From the NCBI GenBank assembly GCA_001642005.1, contig LWCA01000071.1:1-60546 (forward strand): a DNA stretch of 60,546 bases, given 5' to 3'. Source of the DNA: Intoshia linei (taxonomy: Eukaryota > Orthonectida > Rhopaluridae). The notes under the pieces were generated by a model. That model made no database searches and was not told the origin of the DNA. It saw nothing but the letters and a program-made list of their open reading frames with translations. The translations under genes were made by a program, and so were the position numbers. Below are positions 36,372 to 51,600 of the stretch, in pieces (within the stretch, counting starts at the first letter, position 1; each line of letters begins with the position of its first letter).

Positions 36372-36671
36372 ATGAACACTTATATATTTGTGATATACCG
36401 TTAATAAATTTAAAACATGATGCCTTAACAATTATTCCAAGTGATTTGATTTTGATTATAATTGTTCAAAATGAGACAGTTACATAAATTATGACGTGAT
36501 ATATCGATTAGTAAAACGATTTAAAGATTAAAGGTAAAATGTATTAATTTTGACAAGGATTAAATTTTTCGTGTCACATTAAAATGCGTGAGTTTTTTTG
36601 AAGTAAAATAAAAAAAATTCATAAAACGTTTAATTCGAAATCAAAAATTTGTACATTTTTACATTGTTGCG

Positions 36672-39600
36672 TCACAAATTATAATCACCTTTTATTTCTT
36701 CATTATTAAACTTTTGCAATTTTTTGATGCGCTTGTTTAGGTATTTTTTTAAAGAAACTTTGACCATTTCTGGGTGGGTTTCATTTTTATTTACGACAAT
36801 ATTGGTTGCATCTTTGATGGATTTATTTTGATTTTCAATTGGTTCAATTAAATCATTCATTTCAAAAGAAATTTCTTTCGTGTACACTAAATTTTGAAAT
36901 GTACAAAAAATATTCAAAAAATCAAATCTAAATTATTTAAATTTACCGTAAAAGTATTTGTCTAATGTTTTAATTGGAATATATAATAATTTTTCCAAGG
37001 TGGTGGGTGAATATAAGATTTTGACCTAAAACATTAAAATTGTAATCAAATAATAATAATTTGGCAAGTTTTTTAGTAAAAATTAACTCTTGGTAACCTT
37101 TTAACTTTAAGAAATTTTGTAGATACTCATTTTATGTACCCAACAATTTTATTATCAAAATTTCATTAAATTATTCATTATTAGAGAATCTCAGTATTTT
37201 ATGAGTTTTTATTGTTTTAAACACATATCAAGTGACAATGTTGACATTGTCAACATGAAAAATTATACTTATTCCTACTATCTGAGTTCCGTATTTACAC
37301 ATAACTACCAACACGTAACTCTTTAAATTCCATCACTACACACAGATCCGAGTATGCCAATTATTAGACAACTGGCGCTAAAAAAAATTCACAAATCATT
37401 CGTAGTGTCATATAAACACTAGCCGCCTGTCTAAGCTTCGTGACTTGACATTTTAAATTTAACACACAAAATAATTATGATATTCAATAATATAATTTTT
37501 TTAATGTTCAATATCGAAAACGGAGGCTTAATTTTACAAAAATGTGGTGCCATCCTAGAAGAAAGGTATCTGAACGGTAGATTCGACACTGACTTTACAT
37601 ATTAAAAATTAATTAATTAATACATTTGTGTATTTGGCATGGTTCCACGAATTATCATGTAAAAAATACGTGAATGAAAAATTTGTCAGCTTAAAAAACA
37701 CATTGAAAACCTATTATATAAAATAAAAAAAAGTAAATTTAACTTGCCCTAACAATACAACATAAATAAACAAAAATTACATTTAATTTCGAATCAATAT
37801 AATTAACTTTGTTTAGATTCAATTTTGCATTAATTAGTTGAAATATTATCTTATTACATAAATAAATCCTGTCCTTTTCACACAAATCAGAGATATCTTT
37901 GCATTTACAATCATTTAATATATTTTTATAAAAAACAATTAATCTAAATTCAAAATAAATAAGCAAAAACAATTTTTAAAAATACAGAAACACGAACCAC
38001 CTGGAGTACACTGTGACATTAAATAATATTAATATTTTTTATTCATAATTTAAAAAAATCGTTAGCATCGTCATTATGATCATTAGAGTATTTAAAATAT
38101 TAATGAAACGATTCCGTTAGCATAGATCCAAATTTTAGTGTAGTTTTAAAAAATATAACTTAACTCAAAATTATGTTATTATTATATTTTTACTGGAAGG
38201 ATTTAGTTTTTTTCGTTGATTTACTGTATATTTAGGTGTATTTCATTTTATTTTTCGAAATTAATTTCTAGCGTCTTATTTTTGGTTTAAGGGTGGTAAA
38301 TTTATCATAAATAACCCACAAACCAGAGTTCATAAATGAGAACATTGTACTCCAAGCAGGGTCGGACAGAGCCAGTATTAGGTCCTGATATGATGGAAAT
38401 TGTAGACCCTATCAGATTTTTTTTAAAAATGAGATCTCTGTACATTGCTTAATCTATCGTTCATTATCTAACAATTAAAATTAACCGTTAGAAATCGCAT
38501 CGTACCATTTTATTATACGATAATTTTGGTATACTTAAGAAATTTTCCAACATTACCTTTAATAACTTTAAAAAGTAGACCCTCATGATTGTAGGCCCAG
38601 GCGATATGGCCCTAGCCACCTTTCCACGGTCCTGATCCAACGAATGAATCGAATGTCTAATACTAAAATTCAACAGAAAATGTGACACCCTATTATTCAT
38701 AATCAATTGAAAAAATAAACCTAAAACCCATTTTAATAATTAAAAAATTTTTGTGTACATTCTAAGATTTAAATACCTACGCCTACTAAAAAATAATCTT
38801 TTGTAAATATCTAAATATTACACTCTAAATCAGGGATTCTCAACCTTTTTTGAACCATCACAACCAGATGAAAATTTTTTTATTTCTGTAAATTTATCTC
38901 GTTATCCTAAACACAATTCCTGTTTTAAATAATAAAAATAAATTTTTCATGGTTCCAATAATACCTCAATTTTTTTTCAGACTGATAAATCCATATGGAT
39001 CGTGTTGGCCACACGTTTTATCCCAATTAAACTTAGACAAATTTAATTTAATTAACCATAAAAATCTCATTTAATGTTGGATTCCAAAAAAATCCGAAAA
39101 TAATGATCAAGTTAAATCGAACGGAATCACACTTTTTTAAAAGATAATAACTCCACCAGTGACGACTCTCAAACTCAGGTTACTCGAGCAAAGCTCGAGT
39201 TAATATTTTCGAGTGTTAAATTTCTTAATAATTGTTAAATTAATGACTAATTTGTAAATATGAACACAATTATATATGCAGAGTCTGAAATTCAGAAAAG
39301 ATTATTCACTTGTAAGTGAAATATTTGCATAAATGTTTGAACCAATTTAAATTTTAAATACATATAACTCTGGCATATTTAAATTTTCCTAGTAAATAAA
39401 TCTATAGATTAAATTTATATAGCGGTTACATGATGTAAAATTACAACTAAAATTTTAAGAGAAATTATTTATATTTTAGTTACGTTAATTTTAAACTTGT
39501 TCAGCTCGGGAAAATTTTTTGATATTTATTAATAATGATAATAAATTATTATTTTCAAATATAATTTAAAAAAATGTTTGTTTGATTTAAAAATTTTAGC

Positions 39601-42600
39601 CCGAGTGATCTCGATTAGCCAAAGTCGCCACTGAACTCCACCTAATATAAATACCACAAAATTACAAAAAATTATTTAATTTTAATTATGGCGGTCCCAA
39701 TGAACATTGGTATCACTAATTAAAATTCCACCATTGCCTACTAAATTAAATGTAATTCTTCACAAATACTTTTTGAAAATGAAAACATAAAAATTTTTTA
39801 GTCTTCAACATTCTTATATACAGTTTTTCAAACTTTAAAATTACATATAAATTAATTAATTGCATATATAACAAAAAATAACCTATTATATTTATCACTG
39901 GACGCTTCCAAATTATCTTTGATAAAACATTCAAAATGGTCAAAAGATTCAAACCTATGTAAATGTTTTTTCGTAATTTTGAACGTATCAAACAGTGTAT
40001 ACAAATGCAGAGATAAATAATTAACAATTTCATCTGTAGAAAATTGATAATAAACATTAAAACTCTTAAACATGTTGATTAAATAAGATAAAATTTTTTT
40101 CATTTGATAATTATAAAAATTGATAATTTTGCCAGAATCCCAAAATCTATAATTTGATTCATTTTCAGAACATTCAGATATAGGGTATTTAATAAATTCA
40201 AGAGTAATATGTTGCATAAAAGAAAAAAAGCAAATTTCATAAAGTGGACTTGAATTTTGATAAGCAACCTGAAACAATTTTACAAGACTAGTTTCCAAAC
40301 ATAAATGTGCATCATTATTACAATTTATAACGGTAAAATTCAATTTGTCCCTTTCCAATTTATACAAATCTTTGCATAGTATATCCAAATTTGAATCATT
40401 TTTAAAAAATAAAACATGTGATTCTTTTGTAATTTTTTCAGGTAAATATTTAACATGGTCCAATATTAATAAATGTAAATCAAATGGACCAATATTTTGA
40501 GAAATTGTATCAAAATTTTCATATTGAAATTTAATAAAATATTTATTATTAATTTTAAATTGAACATGTTGCATATTATAGAATTCACTTTCAATTTTAC
40601 AACGTATCCAAATTTGTAATGCAGAAGAATCATTGAGAATATGAATGTGGACGGTCCAGATAAAAACGCCTTGATCGTCTGTATCTACTACTTTCATTAA
40701 ACATGACGAGATTGATAAAGTACTATAAAAATTACACGTTGATTGTGAATTATCTGTCTTTGTTTTTTGAATTTCATATAAAATTAAATTTGTAAAAATG
40801 GCGTCATCAAAATGTTTATAAAAGTTTTTAGCAGCATTTTTAATCAAAATAAAAGAATCATTAGATATAAAATCCAAAAAGAGGGGTCTGGTAAGACTTA
40901 AATGGATTAGAAACTTTTTAAACGATATTACAAACCTCCACTTGTACCAATATCGTTCCAAAACATGCTTTCGGTAACATTTTCTAATATACAGAGTATT
41001 ATATTTACTCTTGACAATTTTTTTAGTTTGCTTTTTTTCAACAGGTGAATCTGATATATTTTTAAATGTACATTTAATACCACTTTTTAGATTAGTTTCA
41101 TTTTCAAATTTACAATTATTTACATTATCAACTTTCAAAATTGGATTGACACGTACACAATCAATAACTTTTTCATTCTCTCGAATAAACCTCTCCAAAA
41201 AACTGTCAAGTATCATATTTGTGGCAGAATGTATAATACGATTCATGTTACAAAATTCTGTCAAAATTGGTTTCAATAAAATACCACAATATTCGTTCAA
41301 ATACATACCGAGAACAATTTCCGATACATTGACATTACAAACAGTATTTTCAAAATTACTTTTTAATCCATATTCTTGACAAACTGATCTAGTTAATGAA
41401 TCAACAAGTTTATCGTATACGTATTTTACGCTAGGTAAAACATGTACATTATTATCACTGGCAAAATCTATCATTACGGAGGGTTCTCCATATAATTTCT
41501 GCCTATCAAATTCAGATTGAACAGTATCGTTATAAGAAAAATTGATATTTTGACAAGATTCATAACTTTCATTCTTCTTATCACGTTTAACACGGTCCAT
41601 ATAATTTGAAAAAACATCCATCGATTCAACTGGTAAAATGTCAAACATTGAAAAATTAAAATCATCGTCAATAAAAGGCTCACGTTCAGCATTGAAAAAA
41701 TTATCATTTTGGTTTATCCAATTTCTACAATTATTGTAAACTCCAGATATTATCTAAATTGAACTTTTATTAATTCATTAATTAAACAGTCAAATTAATA
41801 ATAATAATATCCCATCAAACATAAACCTCAATAATTGACACCAGGGATAACCAACAAAACGACCGCACATAACTTTCTAGTGGACCTCCAAATTTTACTT
41901 ATATTTATACTAGGTTGACTGTTATGTACTACGTACAAACAGCAGCTAGCTCTGACGATGGCACATTTTTATTATACTTAAAAAATATATTCACGCTGAA
42001 AATCTAACTTAAAAATGCTACTATTCACTATTTCAATCCTTTAAAGGAGTGGTTCCCAAACTTGTTTCAGGTGGAATCGTCATATCACATTACTTTTTAC
42101 TTTAAAGTGAATTATTCCATCTTAATGTTTTTGTTAACATTTGCGTAAAGAATTTAAAAAAAATTGCTCTCCCATTTTTTTAATTAATTATACCAAATGT
42201 GTGTATAATATTAAAAATAAAGTAAAAACAGTCCAACCCTAAAAATTGTCTTAATTTAAATTTTAAACAAAATGTTTTGAAAATGAGAATTTAAGATTTA
42301 AAATTGCGAAAGAATAAATTATATAGATTTTTACCCATATTTCTTCATTGGAAATGTGTAGATTTCTGGGTTGAAGTTTTGTATTTATATCAACTGGAAT
42401 AAGCTCTATCAGAATAATCTTTTTTTTTAAATTTCCGACCTTTAATAGTTTCAAATTTTTTGTTTTGATAAAATATTTCGGAAAAAAAATATATGAATAC
42501 TAAAATGCTTTTTTGACCGTGAAGTCGTCAACTTATTCAGATTGAAATTTTTTGTATGTGTTAACAGGATACAACTATACCACCTGTAAATTTTTTAAAA

Positions 42601-45600
42601 TTCTAGGGCTGTTTTCATTAAAAAAAAAAGGGGGGCCATTTGTGGTTTTAGCCCTGAAGATATATTTTTTTAAATTTACATTTATGATTTCAAAATCCGT
42701 ATCAGAGCATATATTTTTTTTAAATTGTCCAACGCATTTGATTTTCAAAAAAAAAGACAATTGGGGTTTTTGACCCGTAAGATTTGAGTTTGGGAGGTTG
42801 AAATTTATTTTGCTAACACCCCGACAAAAAACTGTAATTGAAATGTGGATTTATAAAATTCTAAGACTGGTACAGGGTGTACCATTTAGAACAGTGCACT
42901 TGTTAAAACATGTATTATTATGAGTGCACTGACGAAATAAAAAACAAATCAACTGTATAAAAACAAGTTCATATTAATTTTTTGAAATGTTGAAACCACG
43001 AGTGAAAGAATATTTCTTGTCGAGCTATTAATCGAGTTTAAAACATGCCATACTTCATTTATATCCATGAATTGGTTAAATCAAAAATTCGACGAAAAAA
43101 TAATATCAAAAAGTATATAATCACTAAAGGCTCCTGATGTAACGCCATGTGATTTTTATTTGTGGGAAACAATAAAATCTAAAATTTATAAAAATTCCCC
43201 TTCAAATATAGAATCCGTACAAACCAATATCATTAACACAATTAGCACTCAAGAATTATCTAATGTTTGCATAAATTTCCTTAAACGCATTGATTTATGT
43301 ATCCAATCTGATGGTGGTCATTTTGAACATTTATTGTAAATTAAATAATTTCTAGTTTCTAACTTTTTCATAAATACTTTAGATAAATATCCAAATAATT
43401 TTATTATTGAGGAAATTTAATTGTTACAGTCAAAACGTTTTTTGACAAACTTATCATTTTCAAATGCACTGTTTAAAATGGTACACACTATAGTTATTGA
43501 AATAAACGGTAACACATACACACAAACAAATATTGCATAGAATATTATATAAGTAAAAATAACTGTATTTTGTGTCACAAAGTAGAATCGTATGGGAGAA
43601 TCCGAAAATGAGTAGTTTTTCTTTATATGATTATAATTAATTATTAATAACTAGGTTGAATGTTATGTACTCAAACAGAACCTAGCTCTCCCGAGGACGG
43701 AATTTTTTAATTCTACCCAAGAAATCTTACTATTCACTATTATCAATACTTAACACTTTAAACATTACTAAATTGATAGAGAATATCTATATAATCTACA
43801 ATTTATATATACTAGGCACAGGTTAAGAGGACCACTTTTTTCAAAATTTAAAAATTTTCATAAAATTGATTTTTTCTGTATAAATTCAGTTAAATTTCAA
43901 ATAACAAATAAACTTGAGACAAAAAGGAACAATATGCTCTGGAATAATAACACATGTTACAAAGCAGTGATAATGTATATATAACTATAATTTTATCAAC
44001 TACCATTAAAAAGTATTCATTATATCTGATATTTAACTAAATTTTTATATCATTGATATATCCCTAAGAAGAGTAAAAAAGCAAAATACATTGCAGACAT
44101 CTATTTTTAATGCATTCAATAAAATTATATATATTTATATTAAATATCTATTTTTAAAATGATTTTAAAGAACAAAATTGACATTTAACAAATAATTACA
44201 CTACAAATTTTGTTGTATAGAAAAAAAGATTAGAAAGTATTGATAAATTAAAAATAAAAACTTGTATCTATTCCAATTCTAATCAATTTTAGTAAAAAAT
44301 AAATAATAATCTATAAAATATGCCAATTTTTAAAATGAAAAATTGTGTATTAACAAAAAATAAGGATACAAGAAAATAAAGAATGACTAATTAAAAAATG
44401 ATACATTAATAAGCTGAAAATTTATTTCTTATATAATATATATAAGACTTATTTACATTAGATATATTATTTATGAAGCTGCATAAGCCAAATTATTTAC
44501 ACATGTATGCTAGTCAGAGTGATATATTTGACTAAACTTTTAATCTTATGCATACCAACTTTAGTGTATTTGTTTTAGCTATATTTGATACGGCATTGTT
44601 TAAAAATTAAAATCAACTTGTAATTTACAAGAGCATTCGTAACGTATTACCATGGCTCTTTTATATTAAATCTTCAGTAAAGTAGTGATAATTGGTCAAC
44701 AGCGCATCGTTACATGTACAATTTTTTCCACATTTAATATAATATATAAGCTTTGAAAAGTAGATATTTAAATGAATGCAAAAAGACGTCGCAAATCTTT
44801 GTCAATACTGCAAAAAAGGGAAATAATAAAACTGCTGGATAATGGCGAACGAAATGTGGATATAGCAAAAAAATATGAAATCCACATCATGACTGTAACA
44901 GGAATTAAAAATAAACGACAACAAATAATGTCATTGCCCAATAGTGAACTTGACAAAAAGAGAATATTACCACGTCATTCTGAAACTTTACAGAAAAAAT
45001 TGCACAAATGGATAACAGAACAAAAACATTTCAGTATTTCAGATGATGCCATTCAGTCTAAAGCCATAAATTTGTATTTTGAAGGTGGGTCTGAGTTTTT
45101 TATACCCAATAACTCGTGGATAAATACTTTCAAGAAACGTTTCAATATAATTTCCGAAAATGATGTAAATATAATTGGCACACCAAAATACGATACAAAA
45201 ATTGCCGTAAACAACGGAATTCTATCGAAAAATTTAAAAAAAATGAAACCAATTTCATTTAGGGGTAATTTTTTATTCATGTTAATATTTGGTTTATTTA
45301 AAAAAATTATCATTTACGTCAGTGTTTTTCAAACGGGGTAGAGAGAATTTCAAAATTTTTTGGGTCGCGAAAACAAAAAGGTTGAAATCACTGATAATAT
45401 AATTATATTAGATTATTGTATGTTTAACACTAATTTTACGTGTTAAAACCTAAATATCTGTATTTGTATAATTCAATGTAGATCATTTACATCTATAATT
45501 TACGATCACTTTGGAAATTCATCAATTTTTGTTGATTCTTAATAAAATGGGTATTCGGTGTAAAAGGGGTAACTAATAAATTACAATTTTTTGAATCTAC

Positions 45601-48600
45601 AATACATTCTAACGAAATGTATATTTATTTTGTTGACTAATATTTATTTGAAATTAAAATGTAAATTAACATTTAACCCTTTCACTGTCTGTGTATTCTT
45701 TACTATACACAGAAATTTCACTTCACACGTCTGTGTATTCTATGATATACACAGCATAATTTTGAAAACTTTAATTTTTTTATTTTCATACATTTTCACA
45801 GGTAATTTAAAAATAATACAAGTTTAAATTAGAACATAAATTCCAGACGTGTGGTGATGCATCACGAGCTAATTAATTACTTGTTCTTATATTATTATCA
45901 TGAACAAAACAGTAAACATTCTATAAATTATCGTATTGCAATTTGCAATATCTGAGATATCGAAACCGATACTTGAAATTTTTGAAAATTTTTTATTTAC
46001 ATGTTAATTAATTAATTATTTTTAATCATTAAAACTTTAATTACAGTGATTCTCAAAATAATAAACGCCATGAACCCCAAAATTCAAAAATTATTTATCA
46101 TGGACCCTTAAAAATTTATATATAAATATTAATCTTATTTTTAATTAGACCATTTTCTAAAAAAAATTAGAAAAAATGGTTTCTCCCTTAAGGATTGGTA
46201 AAGTTGGATTTTTTCTTTTGGTTTTTTAAAAAAGTATTGGAAAAAGGATTTATTGGGGATTTTTACCTTAAGGGTTGTAAATTTGGATTTAGTGGTGTTT
46301 TATCCTTAATATTACATTAATTCCTAAAAGAATATATTACTTTAGCGGTAGACCCCTTTGAGAAGCATCGATGATAATTTCTCAGAGTATAAGACGGGTT
46401 AGTCACTTTTCTGCTTTTTCTTTAAGTAATCTCGAGAGTCCAATATGCCATCATAGATTTAAACGATGCTGATGTAAAATAAATAATTAAAAATTTCACG
46501 CCCCTAATTTATTTAATATCCATGAGCTAAATCAACTTATTTAAATCTTAATACATTATAAATTTAATTTAGTACTAAAAAAAGCATTAAAACCAAAGCA
46601 AGTTTGGATCGAACAATACAAAAAACAACATTACACTACTCATGCAAATAAATACCAATTATCTGAATCTTGTAAATTTTGCCAAATTTAAAGCAGCTAC
46701 ATTTATATATATTATATAATGTAAAGTTATTACAAACACAAATGTATTCTAATTTTGTAAATAAAATTTACAATTATATTAATGTATCACATTAATTCAG
46801 GGCCCCAGTTAGTGTTTTCAATTTGGTTAACTGTTTTGCCTAAAATTTTCGGTTAACTGATGAGCAGAGGTGTTGCCAACATTGTTGGTTTTATTACCAA
46901 AAAAATTAAAAAATTAGTTTAATTTTGTAGGGTAGGGTAAATTATTGCAGAATTACAAGATGTTAAGATTTTACACAAAGCCTAGACGAACGCTACAGTA
47001 TTATTTAAAAAATCCAACTTTTAACTCACCATTAATAATATTTAATAAAAATCCATTTCAAGCCTGCATGTTTTCCTGTATGTAAAAACCCCCTTTTTCC
47101 GATTTTAACATCTTAACCATTCGACAATTTACTAAAAATTTTGAATATTTTTAAAGAAAACTTTTAATTTTAAATATAATAATTATAATACATTTTTTAT
47201 TTTTAATGCAAATTTGCATCCATTTTAACTGGAGGGTTAATCCTACCCAAAATATTAAATCGAATTATACCAATCCTTGAGAAAAATAAAGGTATGGAAA
47301 TATATAATGTAAATGTAAAATCCTTTTCCGATATTTTTTTGAAAAATTCGATTTTACCAAACCTTTCGAGAAAAACTCTTAATCCAACCACAAAATAAAC
47401 TAATTTTACCAACCATAAAGGAAAAAATCCCTTTTTCCAATATTTTTAAAAAACATAATTAAATAAATTTTACCAAAATTAAAAATTTAATTAAATTTCA
47501 TCATATTTTTCATGGATAATCGTGAAATATGTTCTAAAAAAAGGGAATTTATTTTTTATTTCAATATTTTTTTGCGTCACACAGTAACTTATGTTATAAT
47601 TTTAACCTAAATGATATAATAAAGTTAAATAGTAGTAAAATGCAGTTATGTAATAAATAAACATCCTTTACTTACATATACAAATATTTAATAAAATTGA
47701 ATGTTTGTATATGTGTGTTTGTGTGTTAAAATTTATTTAAAAAATTAACAATCGTAGAAATAAAAAAACCAATTTCTAATACAGTTTTTGATAGGTGATG
47801 TTTATATCTAAGTTTTATTTCCGAACATTGAGTTTTTCCGCGTCAAAGGCACAATTTGCCTTTTTTTAATAATAAAACCAACTCAAAAATTTATAAATCA
47901 TAAATTCTGGGATAGTTATTAAAATCATAAATAGTAACCTCATAAAAGTGCATTTTCACGATAAAAGTCGTAAAATTTTTTAAATTAACTATATCCAGCT
48001 GACACACAGAAAAATTTTAAATCTAACAAAGTGACGCATTCACGGCCAAAAAATACTTAATTTAAAAAAATATTATTAATTCTTTTTTATTTGGAAACTA
48101 TTTTATTATTATCAAAAATATAATATTTTCATTATACGTGAAAAAATTTATGAGACTCAATAGCATCATTTTATTCAGTATAGATTTATAAATTAGTCAT
48201 TAATAATGACTATTTATATATTTTTAAAAAATGCTGGTACCAGCAAATCGATCACCCTTGCTAATATGTATCTACAAAACAATAAAATAATAAAAATTAC
48301 ATGAGAAATATCGATATTGACAAATTTACGTTGAATAACATTAGATTTTTTGACATTGGAGGTGGAACTAGAATAAAAAGTAGGTTGATTATCAGCAATA
48401 GCTTTGGCTTCAATCCAAACTTGATAGTATTCATTATCTGCATAAATAGGTTCAAAAGGTGTTAAATACTCCTGCAATTCTTCTCTATCAGTGAACCCTA
48501 GCCACCGAATCAATTCGTTAAAACTCACTTTCAAAAACGCAGATTTGAGAGTATAGGCTGAAACAATACGTTTCAAAGTATTGTATCTAATTTCCTGCAA

Positions 48601-51600
48601 TTTTCTGACAAGTAAACAAGACGATAAAATATCCAATTTATCAAGATGATTAAAAAATTTGACAAAATTGCCATTATTAACAGAATGAACAATAGAAAGA
48701 GCAGTTTGAACCTGCCGAGAAAAGTAAATCCTTTCAGGTAAATCCTCTAAATTGACTAAACAATGACTATCACAAAAATACAAGCAATTATAAGCTCTAA
48801 ATTCGGGTTCATTGCAAGATATAATATCTGTATTATTATTACGATGATGATTATAAATTTCCAACAAGGAAACCATAGACTGCTTAAAAGCAGTATCATT
48901 CATACTTTTATCGAATGCGGTATCATCAACATCAATCATGTAATGAATACAAAAAATGTGAAACCTTGTAATAATTTCTAAACAATAAATGGCATATTCA
49001 TCCTTTAAATTGAGATGATTAATATCTTTACGAATAGCACGCGTCCTAGTCCAAATGAAATTGTACCATTTGTCTAAAGATGCATATTTTCCTGAATTTA
49101 CAACGTTTTTCACGATATAAATTATAGTTTTAACTAAAACACTCGGAGGGCGTAATTCATGAGGCAATGGTAATTCTTGGTCAGCAGAAGATCTCGTGTA
49201 CTCCTTAATAGCCATAAACCTTTCAGAACTTTCATAAATGCTAATATTTTCATTATTTTTACGTCGATAATACTCTCCAGTTGGGCACATATATTGGCAG
49301 GTCCCAGAAAGGTATTTATGTTTAGTTTGAGACATGTAAAATTTCACGATATAGTCATACATTTCAAAAGCAGTAATTTTTTCAGAAATGTTTGAAAATT
49401 TAGTAATTTTTAAAGTATTTAAATGAGATTCAACTGTGGTGTCTCGACTATTTATTTCAAATTGTAAGAGATTAAAAACATCATTTTTTATAATTTTGTT
49501 TACATTTTCCATTTTTATGTAATTAAAATGATTAAATAAATTAGACACTTTTCCTGAACAATAAAAGGTTGTCAAATTTAAAAATTTATTTAATTTTGAT
49601 TTTTCAATATTATCTTGAATAAAAATAATTAAATCGTTTAAATTTTCACAAAAAATTATGCAAAATTGTAACGGAGAAAAGGCCGACAAAAGGTGTTTAA
49701 CGGAAACGGAATAGTCTTTAACCAAACAAAGATATCCAGTACTAAAATGAATAACCTTCATTCCAGTTCGAATATAAATAACATCAAAACTTGACACTAC
49801 AGCAGATATTGTAGATTTTGAATCAAAAACCAATACAGCACATCGACATGACTTGAAATGAAAAATTTTTAAAATTTGTCCAAATTGAAAAAATATTTTT
49901 CGAAGTTCAATAATATTGTTAAATTTTGAAACAATTTCACAAATTAAAACAGAATTTTGACCAAAAGTAAGATTAGATTCTTTGAAATATAATAAATTGA
50001 CTTTTAATGCCTTACAAGAGTCTTCAGGTTTTAATTGTTTAGAAATTGAAGAATGATCATTTCTGCTGCATAACAATAAATCTTTGAATTCAATCAATTC
50101 ATCGATAACATTACTTGATTCATTTTTATAAAATTCAGGATTCAAAATCTCAGAATCCGACAATTTTGGGTCAACAATTTGATCAGAATCTGAAAAATCT
50201 GAAATTTCAATTTTTTCACTCTCCATGTTAATATCATTGTCAACTTGAAGATGATGATTTGGATTCACTTTTGATGGACCAGAAAAAATGTCGTGAAATT
50301 TCATTTTTTCTTTTTTTACATCATTAATTTTCTCGTTAACATTTTCATGTTTCAATTTTTTTTTAAAATTAAAACAATCACCTTTTTTTGAATTAAATGA
50401 AACATATTTCTGTAAATTATTCAACACTTTTGAGTCATTATCCAATTTTTTTTCAATTATATTTTTCGGTCCGACTACGCTATTAACTTTAGAATCAACA
50501 TCAAAATCAAACTTCCAAGACATTGCATCACCCTTAAACCTGGAAAGTGGTTCATTATCATTACATTCAAAATTTTCATTTTCCGTTTCATCTTTAATAC
50601 CAAATTTTACAACTGATTCACCAAAATTGTTCCTTTTTTCACAATAATCTTTATTTTTTAAATTTATTTTATTTGAATCAATTCTAGAAAAATCAAAGTC
50701 AGGCATTTTATTATTACCTAATTCAGTATTTACATTATTCTTACCAAAATTAAACGTACTAGGTGTTTTTGGTTTATTTTTAGAGTCATGCTCAATTGCC
50801 TTTACATCATTGTTTGTATTTTCATCAAAATGAAAAGGTTTTAGATGTGTGTCAAATAACTGGTTTTCCATTTTTTTATATTTATTCGGCAAATTTGGTT
50901 GCAATTTGTTTTGTATTTTATTAAAATTAAAAATTGGTCGTTTTTTGGATATATTTCTAGGTTCATTTTCTTGGTTGGTTTTGTATGGAATAGAAGTGGA
51001 AGTATTTACATATTTTGACCCAAAATGTAACCTTTTAAATTCATTTTTTTCAAAGTTTGAATCTTTAAATACATTTTTAGTCAGTTTATTCTCTACATTA
51101 TTTACAGAAAAATTGGAACCATCTAATGGATTTGGCTGAGGAATGCTAGGTTTTAATACATGACAATTTACTTTATTGCTTTGTTTCATATTAACATTTT
51201 TTAAAAAATTTCGGTTTTTTTCAAATGTTATTTGATCGGTCCCAAGATTTGATTTCATATTTACTTGACAATTGCCTTGTACAAAATTTGATTCTTGGTT
51301 TAACGGTAGTTTATCAATCTAAATATTCAATATTTAGACAATTTAATATACCTACCAAATCGCAAATCAGATTTTACACGTTAATCATGTAGGGTCGAGC
51401 TTTAAGGTAACTTTTACATAAGGACCTATTTACAATTGGGTTATACCATCACATAATGGTATACCATGTCAGGATGTCATTCCGTAGATAATTGATTCTA
51501 AAGGTGGCCATTTGTTCCATAATGGATAAAATGAACAATTCAGGAAATCACGAGAGAAATTATCCAAAGTCGGGGATTAAAGAAAAATCAAAAAAATTAT

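Larger units (their letters stand above)
42285..43556 (+). repeat. R1 interspersed repeat, copy g, split by a Tc1/mariner element
   Basis: Forward R1, from GTAGATTTCTGGGTTGAAGT through GGAATAAGCTCTATCAGAAT and four subunits to CTAAGACTGG at 42870. It resumes at 43493 with GTTATTGAAATAAACGGTAA and ends with ATATTATATAAGTAAAA. Without the insert at 42873-43490 the copy is continuous with other members. Confidence 0.85.

Noticed and set aside
39746-41707. Extra frames overlapping GANP exon 3 on both strands
   Set aside because: Shadows of the coding exon; only the frame with MCM3AP similarity is kept.
42552-42773. Open frames inside R1 copy g
   Set aside because: They are not conserved among R1 copies and consist of low-complexity Phe/Lys runs.
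48214-48301. A 29-nt intron in GANP ending the protein at 48218
   Set aside because: Joining 48301 to 41753 keeps phase and yields the family-conserved RKFVNIDISH-IISG segment, and the downstream frame is clearly GANP. The short alternative would leave that C-terminal region without a start.
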